From contig OZ023273.1 in NCBI GenBank assembly GCA_964007475.1, positions 69,875,430 through 69,939,429 of the forward strand: a stretch of DNA of 64,000 nucleotides, given 5' to 3'. Below are positions 1 through 11,955 of this stretch, piece by piece (within the stretch, counting starts at the first letter, position 1; every line of letters starts with the position of its first letter). Both the position numbers and the translations under genes were made by a program. The notes beneath the pieces were generated by a model that worked only from the letters and a program-made list of their open reading frames with translations, ran no database searches and was not told the DNA's origin. Source of the stretch: Hybos culiciformis. Taxonomy: Eukaryota > Arthropoda > Insecta > Diptera > Hybotidae.

Positions 1-43
1 CCTTTCTTAATAATTTTTTTAAATTTTTTTTTTTTTTTTATTT

Positions 44-56
44 ACCGACTGCGCCA
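44..56 (-). other. tRNA-like A-box fragment (possible SINE remnant)
   Basis: Read on the minus strand, these bases give TGGCGCAGTCGGT, which fits the internal A box of tRNA promoters (TRGYNNARNNG). An A/T-only run follows at once and no B box or tRNA fold is visible, so this is at best a truncated tRNA-derived SINE and could be chance. Confidence 0.15.
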
Positions 57-352
57 GTTAAGTAAAATTTGATGTTTCTCCTTTCTGATCAAAATCAATT
101 ATATTTCTTTCTTCAAAAAATGTGTTACAAAAACCTTAAATCTAAATTAATTACTATTACTATTCTTATTCCTTTATAATTTAATTTTTATTCAATTATT
201 TTAACAAAAACGAAATTGAAATAAAGTTTCTTTATTAAGTATCGTATGATGATCGTATGATTATAATCATGTGACACGAGATGTTCATTATAGTGCTAGG
301 TTGAGACAACTTACATAATTATATGTTAATTATATTCGTATACGTGATTGAA

Positions 353-455
353 AGAATCTAAAAATTATTTTAGGCCCCTGGTTTTAATCAATGTATCTTA
401 AAAACAAAATATCTTAATTCAAAATGTTGGAAACGGGCCCCGTTCTTCATTTAAT
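353..455 (+). repeat. Dispersed repeat, copy 1
   Basis: This segment (GAATCTAAAAATT... to ...GTTCTTCATTTA) aligns with gaps to the reverse complement of 16555-16671. Shared blocks in the same order include GCCCCTG, TATCTTAAAA, TTCAAAATG, CCCCGT and CTTCATTTA. The two copies lie in opposite orientation 16 kb apart, as expected of an old transposed element. No coding capacity is seen and the element class is unknown. Confidence 0.55.
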
Positions 456-2569
456 GTAATTACTGTTCTCTATTGCTTTGTACTTTAAACTATGTTATCG
501 ACATTTTTGAATAATTTTTTTCTAAAGACTATTAAAAAAAGAACTAATATTTACTGCAAAATTAGATAATATAATAACAAAGCGTTTAATAATAAAAAAA
601 AAACTTCGAAGTATTCAATTTTTAAAATTGCCAATTATTTCCAATCAAATCCTTTTTTCATTGTAATTTCGTATCAAATGCCGGCCGGAAATGATTCTTT
701 AATTAAAGATAAGGTTAAAAAAGGGGAAAAAGTTATTCAATAATACTCTTTCCCCCCAAAATTCCTAAATTTTCAATATTAAACTGCTTAAAATTTTGGG
801 TTTATAAATGTGTAAGAAACTAATTTGTGTGCGCAAATTTTATTTTCTTTGTGATCTTAATATGTTCGATTCGAATATACTACTCCTACGTCAAACAAAG
901 TCAATTACTAAATTTATCAATTTATATTAAATTTTCAAGCTATCTAATATTAATTTGTTCATAACATAATTAAACATAGCGAATTTGATAATATCAAATA
1001 AACAAAATCTTATTACTTAGATTGAAAACTATTTTTTCATCCAACCAATTTGTTTGAAAAATGTTTAGTTATTATGTTTATCAGACGACACATTGTATGA
1101 ACGTGTGATAACGATTTGCGTAGATAAATACGTATAAGGTTATCTCTTATCTCTTTTGTCAATTAAATAAGATTTCTTCCAAAATAAAAAAAAAATAAAA
1201 AATATTGATAATATTCGATTTAAAACAAGTAGTATGTCGATTATTTAATGTTGTTTAGAGTAATGCATAAATTTTATTACTACTTTAATAAAAAAATTTA
1301 CAATTTTTCTAAAAATCTAAACCACTTTTATTTTGATCATAAATTTTCTATGGAAAACAAACGTAAATTATTGTTTAGCGTTTATAGATTATATTTCAAT
1401 TTATATTAAAATAGCTTTAGCTGAGTCTGTTCAGTTACATTCCTAGAACAATAACAATAATAAAAAAACAATTAAACAAACGCTGTCACCTACATTCTAC
1501 AAGTCTATAAATTAATTCTAGGCGAAATTTATGTTGATTTTAATAAACATTAATTAAAGATTTATATATTTGATAATTTTTTTTATTTTTACACGATTTT
1601 CAATTATTATATATAAAAAAAATTGCCTAGCTTGTATATTTTAAGTTCTAGTGCTTTTTTAAGTTGTTACGAATAAAATTGTTTTTGATTTAAAATATAA
1701 ATAAAAACAATTAATAAATTTATTAAAAAAGTACAAATTGTGTAATGAATATCGATTACACAATACATACTGTCGTGATAAAATAATATATGTTATGATT
1801 TATGTGAATTAGAAATCAACATCATACACTTTTAAATACATATAACATTTTGTCTTGAGATGTTAACTGCCATATGAGTACTATCTTGTCAGCGAACCAC
1901 ACATGTACATGTCGGCATGCTTTTCGGTTTACAGGGTGCATATTTCACGCAACGTCTTAACATTTTGTCGTCTGTTACAGAATCTGTTCACATTTTCCCA
2001 TAAAATTATGCTAATTTTTAGAAAAACATGAAAATGATCGTAGAAACTTAAAAAACAAAAAATTTTTGATATTTGAAAGTGTTAGATTAATGATAAAATT
2101 ATAGTTATGGCTTATATACAAGTTACAGCGAAAGTCAAAAATTTATTAATACTTATGCATTAAAAAGTTTTTGTAAACGAAGTACTAATATTATTAAAAT
2201 TTACCACAGTTAGTCATAATAATATTTCCCAAGTTTCGATATACTACATATACATACATGTTATTTATGTATACCTTGACTTTTTGAAAATGATCAATAG
2301 AGAGTGATAATTTGACAAAAATAACTACAAGGTACCTATCTAAATCTAACTTAATCTACTTAGTAACTTAAATTTTAATTAAAGTATTTTAAGCTATAAA
2401 AAATCAATCATTAAATAGGAAAAATAAATTAAGTTTTTTTTTTTGTAAATTTGTGAATAAAACTTGGATAATTTACAATCATTGTTTTCAATGTCAATTG
2501 TGTTTCTCCAACAATTTCCAATTTCAATTATGTTTTTCCCAAATCTCTTTCGTGATTTATGGTGTTTAT

Positions 2570-2757
2570 AGACGTTTTATTCAAATTGTTGAAAGTTCGC
2601 TATATACGTATAAACTAATTTGAAAAACTTGCCTTCTAAAATCACCCTAAAGTCTTTCAATATTTTGAAAGACTTGTTGAAAAACACTGTCAACAACTTT
2701 ACAGATGACTGAATTTTGAGTTGGCCAAATCAAATTGAATAAACATTCAGCCCGTCT
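2570..2757 (+). mobile_element. MITE-like element, copy A (damaged left end)
   Basis: It shares several long blocks with 24972-25220: GTATAAACTAA, AACTTGCCTTCTAAAA, GACTTGTTGAAAAAC, CTGTCAACAAC and AACATTCA near the end. The right end, read backwards, is AGACGGGCTGAATGTTTATT, matching the terminal inverted repeat of copy B. The left terminal repeat has lost about 15 bases after TAGACG. There is no coding capacity. It is a non-autonomous DNA-transposon relic. Confidence 0.6.
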
Positions 2758-2817
2758 GTAAGCACCTTTTGTTATTTATTTTATCTCTAATTTACTGCGT
2801 TTGTTAAATTGATACGC

Positions 2818-2833
2818 GTAGTAGTAGTAGTAG
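2818..2833 (+). repeat. GTA microsatellite
   Basis: Five tandem GTA units and one extra base in intergenic DNA. Confidence 0.9.
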
Positions 2834-5800
2834 AATTTCGTTATGAACAATTTATGTAATCAAATTACCAATCAATGATAGTAATAATTAATAATTATAA
2901 TATTAATACTTAATAGTAATGTAGGAGGTAATAATAATAATGATTGTCTTTTTTATTTATTTTTTGAAATAGAAGCAATACCTAATTAAAGACTCTATTC
3001 TATAAGCAGATATTTGCCAAAAAAATACTCATGAATATAGCAAATTAATATTTTGAAATTATATTAGACAAAAAAAGTATTTTACATGAAGAAAGTTTAA
3101 AAATTTTTTATACACAAACATTTGGAGAAAATTATACTCCAATTTAAATTTTAATTAATAAGTTTTTTTTTTTTTTTACCTAACAACAGATTTTTTATTA
3201 AATTGATGTTATAAATTTTTGATAGTTGTTTTTTTTAACTAAATATTTTAAATTTGTTTATATAAAGAAAATTGTGAAAATAGTTAATCTAATTTAGTAC
3301 TGTCTGTCAATACTTAAGTCTATTTTCTCATAATGTAGAATGTTTTCTATGATTATTATTACTGATCGTCATCTTGATCTCGATATATTTACTAACTACC
3401 ATCAAACAATGAACTTATCTTATTTATTGTGATTTAAGTATATCAACTGTAGCGTTCAAGGCGTTCTTTTCTGAAAATAAAAGTGTTTAAAACTGAAAAA
3501 TTATAATATTTATGGATTATTTAAATTTGTTTGTGATTTGAAAACTTGGTTCACCATAAGATAATTTTCGCAGCAAAGGTCTTGTACAACGCTGTGCTTT
3601 CATTTTATCTATAAATACACGATACAATTTATTTTTCATATTTAATTCAAGTTTTCTTTCATAAAGTAAACAGTGTGCTCTAACGACTATAAATTTTTTA
3701 AAAGTTCAAAAACTCGGTACACTGTATGTATAACATTTAATATTAATACATTTTTATTGAAAAATTTACCTAAAACTAAGCTAAAAATAAATTAATTTTG
3801 AAAACCTTCGAATGTACTTACATATATAATAATAGTAGATGAACAATGTATGTATATATATTTGAAATTTACATAATACATATATTAATACTTAAGAAAA
3901 AGCTTTGAATAAATGAAATTAGCATTTTGTTTAGCTATTAATGAAAGTGCAAGTTTATAAGTGATTAGTAAATTTACAGATGAATTTTAATTTGTTTTTA
4001 TAAATTTAAAACTTTGATCTACAAAACTAATGTCGTCTCATTTGCAAACATTTGTGGACCTTTTTGATTTATATTTAAAAAAAAAATAGTTTCAAAGAAT
4101 GTCATTTGTACTTCCAAAGTTGAAACAGGAAATAAAGTATTTATTATAATAAGGCCATCCAAACATCAGCTCAAATCTTTCATAGAATGGTTTCAGGATG
4201 TTTCCAAAAATAAAATTTGCGATCCTGACGCACTTACTTTGATACATTTTGTAATATTAGATATTATACTTTACATGTTTTCAATTTTATAGGAATATAT
4301 TGAAAAGTGTTTCAAATTTCTGATAAATATTTCTACTAATTCTTTTCTGATCTAACAAAATAGATTCGATTACATTACAAACAAACAAAAATAGTTCATC
4401 TTGATTCGCACTTAAATAAAAATGTTGTGTTGTATCAACAAACTCTTAAAACTGAAAACGAATTTAAGAACCAATAAAACTATAATTTATTATATTTATA
4501 TACAAAAAAAATTGTGTTTCTGTTATAAAACTTTTTTCGAACTCTGCTTTTAACATGAGTAAGAGAAATTATATGTAGTAAGTTCGAAGTAGCTAAATAT
4601 CTTATATATTTGGTACTACATCCCAAACTAATGAAATATACCTATATTTAATCTGATAAAACTTCTACTTTTACTTTTAGAGATTCTCGCATTCGTCTGG
4701 AGTTATTTAAAAAAAATTGAAGTCTGTAATATTGGTTCCAGCGATCTCTGCATAATGGATTACCATAACTTTTTAAAAAAAACAAATATCAAATAAATGG
4801 TCAAATAGGCCTAACAAACAAAAATAAACTCGGAGATAAATTCTGATATATGATATGGGTTCTAGTGAAACATTTATAATTAATTTCTCTTTATCGATCA
4901 TTCTATCAATCAACTCTTTTCTCATTCTTAAGTAAGAGAACAAGAAGCAAGAAATTCATTGTATGTAATGTTTGAGAAAGTCATGTAGGACTCATCAACA
5001 CAGAGCCGAAGCTGCTGAAGCACGCTTTTTTGTAGATGCGATATAAATAAGAAAGAATTTTCAAAATTCAGAGTCTTGTAGATAGGTACGAAAAAACCGC
5101 TACAATTACATATATTTTACAAAAATTATCTATAGACTTGTATTTTTAAAAGTTATAAACGAACTTTCATTCATTGGAGGTGGACGTACATACAATTAAT
5201 TATGTTTTAAATATTAATTTCAATTTATGCTCTCATATAATAAATACAATATTTTTATCAAGATTTTATTTAAAAATTAGTTCAATTTTTGCTCTCGAAT
5301 GAAATACTAAGATATGCAAAGGGAAAAGCATTAAAATCTATTTTAAAGTAGTACCTTAATCAATGCCAAAGTAGCTAATTTAATTCCTTTTCATTGGAAA
5401 TATTTTGTTTGCTCAAATTTTGATTATTATTAAAACTCAATTATAAATAATATTTGTACGATACTTATAAAAATTCCACGTTTTATATTTATTAATAAAA
5501 ATATTTTTAAATCGAAATATATTTCATGAATCATTTTTAATTTTAATATACTTTCACAAAAAGAAATGTATTAATTTTTTAATTTATAATATTGTAATTT
5601 TTTGCAACAATTATAATGACCAGAGTGTTGAGAACATAATGTACATTAATATTAATCTTATAAATTTCTAGATATTTTATTAAAAAATTAAAATATTTAT
5701 TGTATTACATTGATAAATATTTTAAATAATATTAAATAAACAATTAGGTATTTAATTATTTAAAAATATTTAGTCATCTTTATTAGGATTTGTACGGAAA

Positions 5801-8054
5801 GCTTAAATAACAATATACATTTATATAGGTACATTTATTTAATAGACAAAGGCTTATTGTTACGTTACATACATCTAACTAAAAAAAATGTGAGTAATTT
5901 AATGTATTTTATTAATATGAAACATGATATTAATAATTAATAAATATAATGATTTGAAGTTCTAACAAATTTAACAAAATTTGTAAATAGGAAGGATATT
6001 TCAAGTAAAATCACAAATTAATAAATATTTCTAACATAAATCAATTCTATATAACTACATGAACTTAACTTACTTTTTTTTAATAATAATTTTAAATTTT
6101 ATTTTGTAGTACTTACAATTATAATTTAATAATATGTATAATAAACTTACATAAATGCAAATCAATTTTATGTTTTTGCTTAATATAATAATAGTTAAAT
6201 CAATAATTAATTATATATAATAATTAAAATTATAAAAAGTAAATTGGTTAAAAATTTTACTATAAAATTGTTTGTTTTCGGACCAAAGACATTGCGCGAT
6301 ATAAAATTAACTTAAGAAACGAAACTTATTTAAAATACAAATGATTTTTTTTTACTGAAAATACAGAGTAATTCAATATAAACAATTTTTTCGTTCTTCA
6401 TTGTGAGATATTTAAATTTCTGTGGACATTTGTGTTATCTTATCTCAAGCACTTATTATAAAAACCAAATACTATATTATAAATTGTAATCTTAGATTAA
6501 AATATTTGTTTTAATTAAGTACAAAGCATAACTCTTAATAACTTTTATTGGATCACTTCCAGCTTTCGAAATTATAATCTTGGATTCAAAATTATAATAT
6601 TGGATAAAAGTTAAAAAAAAAATTAATTTAAAATTTGAATTCTTTTAATAAGTAACTTTCATCAGACGATTTCTAAGATTTAAAAATTAAATCTCTAAAT
6701 TGGAAAAAAAATGGTGTTATCAATAGAGAAAACTGAGTATACTTAAACTGAAATTTTAAAGGGCCTAGTCAAATTATTTATTTATTAAATTTAAAAAAAA
6801 TTTAAAATATACATTTTAGGTTCTTCATGACGTTTATTCGCAATATAATTATTTTTTTTTTGGGAATTTTTTGTTCGAATTTAGACAAAATGAAAATGAA
6901 ATGACAAAAATATTTTTGATTAATTATTATTTATTTTATTAATTATGTATTTATTAATTTATTTATATACATTTTTATATGTACATATTTATTAGTTGTA
7001 ATAGTACTACTACTACGATTGCTTAGAAGTAGAAATTTTAAATTTTACTGAAAAACCTCGTGAAAAACTTAATTTTTCATCTCCCAGGATAAGAGTCCTT
7101 ATCTATTTTTCATAACTAGATAAAAATTTGGGGCCGATTTTTATGTGCTAAATAATAGCGTTTAGTTCTAAAAACTTGCAAAAAAGGTTCTTAAATAAAT
7201 GCTAAACAATCGGTTTTTATAAAATTTGTTGATGCTGAAAAATTTTGAAAAATAAAAAACCCAAGTTTTGTTCATTTATCTTTTTTAAAAAAATAAAAAT
7301 AAAAAAAGCTTGTTAAAAATATTTAAAAAAAAAATTAATCGACATAAAAAAGCAAAATATAAAAAACCGCGCGATTCAACTATTCTTGAGCCATAAAAAG
7401 GTTAAATTATATGCAATTGCATGAACTGCTATACTCACAGACGCTTTTATACATTGACAAATATCTCTCAGTTGATGATTTGCCGAGTGGTATAATTAAA
7501 TTGCTGCTGCCATTATAGTTTAACAAATTTGCGATTTCTTTCAAAGTTCAAGGATAATTTAAACTAGTAAAAATCCGCTAAAAATCCGCTCCTTAATCAT
7601 AGCTATTACAAACTATGCAACATTTGCATTGATTTCTAAATGGGAATGAAAAAAATATTGAATACTGTTGCTTTAAATTATAATAAAAATAAAGTTCAGT
7701 TTTAGTACGGAACGAAAAAAAACATCTTTTAATTATTATAGTAACTTAACTGGGTAGACCCAAAAGGCATTCAAAGGTTTCAAAACTACGACCATTACTT
7801 AGTTTGAAATTCGAATGTCTATTGTTTATTATTCTACTTGTTAATAATTTTTTAATAATTTCTAAAAAATTAAATATACACGTTATAGAAAAACAAAAAA
7901 AAGTATTATTATTATTTGTTAGATTTGATTATAATGAAAACCTTTAAACCTTCACTGCTGTAACTTTAATCTGAAAAAGTCAGTAAAATATTAATAAATT
8001 TGTTTTTAAAATTGATACCATTTTGATTTGAAATAATTTCTTCTTTTCAGTGAT

Positions 8055-8165
8055 ATGGGAACATTTTCACCATGGGATTATTTTGTGTTTTCTTTAGTTC
8101 TTGTCATATCTGCATCGATTGGCATATACTATCGCTTCACAGGTGGAAAACAAAAAACTACAAAG
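8055..8165 (+). CDS. SLC5 transporter, coding exon 1
   Basis: 37 codons, starting [14 protein letters not shown] and covering the first membrane segment. An acceptor (ttcttttcag) ends at 8050, so the ATG lies 4 bases into this exon and the 5'UTR must begin in an unseen upstream exon. I chose this ATG because the WDYxVF stretch just after the start is normal for the N-terminus of this family. The donor is AAG|gtaatt and the exon ends in phase 0. Confidence 0.85.
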
Positions 8166-10751
8166 GTAATTTCAAATTTCTGTTGGTACAATTTGATTTA
8201 AAAATACATAATTGTATTTGCTGTAAATTTAGGTTTCGACAGTACTGCATTCTGAAAATTATTCTTGTAGTTGAAATGTTAAATTGATCTTTTTGATAAT
8301 GATTGTTTAACACGAAAAAAATATTTTACTCAAATTTATTAAAAATTAATTAGGTTTTATTTCTGATTCAGCAAATGTGAAATAAAGCTAAAATTATAAA
8401 TGATCTTTCTTCGTTATAATGGCACAGAAACGCAGAAAATGTATTTTACATGAGCAATCAAATTTTTATTCATTCAGGATCAGGAAGCACTAAAACCATT
8501 TTTTTTTAAAATAAAGTATTTAGTAAGTATTATTAATGATTTTAATTATTTTAGGAGTACTTATTAGCTGATAAGAGCATGTCCAGCTTACCTGTGGCAT
8601 TTAGTTTAATGGCAAGTTTTATGTCTGCCATAACATTATTAGGGGTTTCAATGGAAAACTATCAATTTGGAACAATGTTTGTGATAATTAATATTTCTTA
8701 CGTTTTAACAACACCAATTGCAGCGTACTTATTTCTACCAGTTTTTTATCAAATGAATGTCGCAAGTGTGTATGAGGTAATTGTTTACTTAAGTTACAAT
8801 ATTTAATATAATGCGTTAAAAAAGTCGAATTATCAGTGATCGCGTACCTATCCTCCTATCACATCATATTTGATGTATAAGCTTCTACATCAAAAATAAT
8901 GCTCTGCTTTAGAGACAAAAAACCTTCCAATTTCAGCTCTTAATGTTTTTTAACAACACAGTCAAAAATATGCATTAGTCATTCTTTTGTTCAAAGAAAC
9001 CCTATATTCAAAGGTGCCGTTTGACAACTTTTGTGCGTTGTTGGTCTTACAATTAATATTAAATCTAAGTATTTTTGTTTTAATTTTAGTACTTAGAAAA
9101 ACGATTTGGTAAGATGACGCGATTGTGTGCTTCAATAGCTTATTCTTTACAAATGATATTATATATGGGAATTGTTTTATATGCACCAGCACTTGCTTTG
9201 GAAGCAGTAACTGGATTAGACAAAGTAGTGGCCATTTTATCGATTGGAATTGTTTGTACATTTTATTCAACTATTGGAGGAATGAAAGCAGTACTGATAA
9301 CAGACGTATTTCAATCTTTTTTGATGTTCGCTGCAATATTTAGTGTTATTATTTGTGCTGCTATCAAAGCTGATGGATTAGGTGAAATATGGCGAGTTGC
9401 CGAAAAAGGTGGTCGTATTGAATTTGATAAGTAAGAAAATAAAAATTTCTATGAGTCTTGTATTTTTTAATCGAGGATCATCGTAAGGCCCCATGCGAAA
9501 ACCTTAATCGCATTTTCGTGCATTGACTCCTCTAGGTACATTGTATTCAAGTACAACGGACTTAATAATTAGTTTTACATAGAAATACATATATCTAATT
9601 TGGATTTTTTTTTTTTTAGTTTTAGTTTGGATCCAACCGAGCGTCATACATGGTGGTCATTAATAATTGGAGGCGGAGTAACTTATTTATCTCTATATGG
9701 AGTAAATCAAACCCAAGTTCAAAGATTACTAACAGTGCGAAACTTAAAAGAATCACAAAAATCGCTTTGGCTTAATTTACCAATATTAATTGTTTTAAGT
9801 TTTAGTACTTCATTTAGTGGTTTAGCAATTTATTATTTATATCAACACTGTGATCCATTATTAGCAGGAAGAATATCGTCAAGAGACCAAATAATGCCTT
9901 TATTCGTATTAGATACAATGGGTGGCTATCCTGGTTTATCAGGTTTATTTGTATCGGGTATATTTTCTGCCAGTCTATCAACTGTTTCATCTTCTGTTAG
10001 TTCATTAGCCGCTGTAACATTGGAAGATTACATCAAACCATTGTACAAAAAAATTAAAAAGAAACCAATGGCTGATGATGAGACAACATTACCATCAAAA
10101 ATTACTGCATGTGTTTACGGTCTTATTTGTATAGGATTGGCTTTTATAGCCCAAAATCTTGGTGGTGTTTTACAAGCGTCACTGACCATTTTCGGTGTTG
10201 TTGGAGGACCGCTCTTGGGTGTTTTCACTCTAGGAATGTGCACAACAACTGCAAATGAAAAAGGTACGTTGTCAGGACTTTTTATAAGCCTAGCATTTTC
10301 ATTTTGGCTGGGATTTGGTGGGCCAAAACCATTACCGAAGCTTTTGAGTTTTTCAACCAATGGAACTGATTGTTTTGTATCAAACTTGATCAGCACAAAT
10401 ACTACTGGTGAAACAAAAACTGAAGCAGATATTGAATATTTATGGTTATTTAGAATTTCTTACATGTGGTATGCAGTTCTAGGTTTTCTAATTACTCTTT
10501 TTTTTGGTTATGTATTAAGTTATTTATTAGAAAAATTTGGATTAGAATATAATAATGGAATTTATGTTAATTCAAATAGAAATTGCATAAATTACGATTT
10601 ATTTGTACCTCCTTTATCTAAATGGTTAAAGAAAAAAAAAACAAATATTCTATTCCCAGGTCATAATTCGAATAATTCCTGTTTAGTTCAATACATAGAA
10701 AAAAATAGTGAACTTAATAATAAATTAGATGGACAAGTAACAAAACTTTAA
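8055..10751 (+). CDS. SLC5-family sodium-coupled solute transporter (SMCT/SMVT-like), four exons
   Basis: Joining 8055-8165, 8555-8776, 9090-9430 and 9620-10751 gives 601 residues with no stop and GT/AG borders throughout. About 13 hydrophobic segments are visible, the first at residues 9-27, then 45-66, 80-103, 123-148, 157-181, 184-203, 237-262, 276-299, 326-358, 387-404, 408-431, 439-458 and 505-528. SLC5 hallmarks are YLEKRFGK at 112-119, [16 protein letters not shown] at 171-186 and the TM8-type sodium-site stretch [10 protein letters not shown] at 341-350. Members of this insect clade (sodium-dependent multivitamin or monocarboxylate transporter-like) use the Na+ gradient to import small organic anions or vitamins across the plasma membrane. 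The exact substrate cannot be read from sequence. Two glycosylation sequons (NGT at 472, NTT at 485) lie in the loop before the last membrane segment, which fits an outside loop. The tail is short, cytosolic and Asn/Lys-rich. It has no operon-like partner. Confidence 0.93.
8555..8776 (+). CDS. SLC5 transporter, coding exon 2
   Basis: 74 codons (residues 38-111) after the acceptor attttag, beginning [20 protein letters not shown]. The ADKSM...P segment followed by a small-residue helix is the conserved second-helix region of SLC5 proteins. Donor GAG|gtaatt, phase 0. The introns on either side (389 and 313 bp) contain nothing recognisable. Confidence 0.9.
9090..9430 (+). CDS. SLC5 transporter, coding exon 3
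   Basis: Residues 112-224 plus two bases of codon 225. It holds YLEKRFGK and the signature [13 protein letters not shown]. The donor is GATAA|gtaaga; reading on past it would give an immediate stop (AAG TAA), so splicing is required. Acceptor taattttag. Confidence 0.9.
9620..10751 (+). CDS. SLC5 transporter, last coding exon
   Basis: Residues 226-601. The acceptor is a long T run ending tttag at 9615-9619; its first T completes the split Asn codon (AA|T). It carries membrane segments 7-13 and the sodium-site helix. The stop TAA is at 10749-10751. The nearest clear AATAAA I noticed downstream is 11557-11562, but such hexamers are common in this A+T-rich DNA. The open frame continues upstream of the acceptor to 9600 only because the polypyrimidine tract is all T. 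Confidence 0.92.
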
Positions 10752-11916
10752 AAAAATTTATTTAAAAAATGTTATACATATGTTTATAGAAAAAACTCTT
10801 CTTTTAACAAATGAATTATTTATATCTACTTATCCCAATTTTTTATTTTATAAGAAATCTTTCTTACTTTTGTACTGATTACAACGAAGTATTCTGATTT
10901 AACAAAGCACAAAGGAAGTTTTATGTCTACTATGATCTTGTAAATGTTTTATTAATTCTAAAAAAAAAAGAAATCCATGAATGTTTGAGCAAAATATTAA
11001 ATTCATTTTGGTGACGGTAGCTAAATCCAACTTCGATGATTCTCGAATGGAAATTGGCTATATTTACAAAGTTATATGAAATAGAAAAAAATTAAAACAA
11101 ACTATATAATTTTTTTAATGAGGGATTTAATACATAAAAATGCAACAGAAATTTTTTTATTCACTATCACTTTGTTTCGCTTCCGTCAATCCTAGTATGC
11201 TTGTATTTAATATTAATATAAGATCGTAGTCCAGATCTTACTCAATCAAATCCTTATTTGAATAACACAAAAAGTTTTATGAAATCTGATACAAATTTTA
11301 GAATACCTACTCAGATAGGAATATTTTTTATAGTTAAATAATCTTTCATTATGCTAATACCTCTAAAATCAGTATAATTAAATCGAAAATTCTAACATTG
11401 AATCTTCAATTTATCTTTATTTTCAGATTTTTATACCAATTAGTAGGTAATTAGTAAAAAATTTTAAGTTTTGTTTATTTGTTATAGAATTATTTTTTAA
11501 GTTCCAATTTTTTTAATTCAAGTTTTTATTCTAGTTTAAAAAATATTATTACATACAATAAAGGTTTTTTTTTATTTTAGTTAATAAGTTTTAAAATGTA
11601 CAAATAGTTTTCACAAATGCATAAAGGCATACACCGATGACTAAGCCAAATGCAGTTTATCTTTAAATAAGCAAAATACAACTTTTCTTTATTAAATTTG
11701 GTTTTTAATCGTTTTAAATTTATTTTTTAAAAATACTTAGGTATAAACCATAGTCATATGCATTAAGGATAATAGGAATGTTCAAAGTAAAATTATTTTT
11801 AAGTTAAAAAATGTATGTATAAAGTATAATTATATGCATTATGCTTTAAATCTAATAGGATATGAAATAAAATTTTTGCATGAATAGTGGAAAAATATTA
11901 TTATAATAAATTATTC

Positions 11917-11955
11917 GATATTTATAGGTACTTATATGATATTTATAGGTACTTA
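11917..11955 (+). repeat. 21-bp tandem duplication
   Basis: Two adjacent copies, offset 21 bases, of GATATTTATAGGTACTTA. It is a local duplication in intergenic DNA. Confidence 0.8.

Larger units (their letters stand above)
1..8050. other. Intergenic DNA upstream of the SLC5 gene
   Basis: No coding exon could be supported on either strand. The sequence is A+T-rich, with stops in every frame at short spacing. It contains two dispersed-repeat copies (353-455 and 2570-2757), a GTA microsatellite and a possible tRNA-like A-box fragment at the very start. Because a good splice acceptor lies at 8049-8050, an untranslated first exon of the SLC5 gene should lie somewhere here, but I cannot place it. 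Confidence 0.6.

Noticed and set aside
9114..9343. Other-frame and minus-strand open frames over SLC5 exons (8962-9270 minus, 9125-9343 plus, 10115-10396 minus)
   Set aside because: They overlap the well-supported transporter exons and have no family match.
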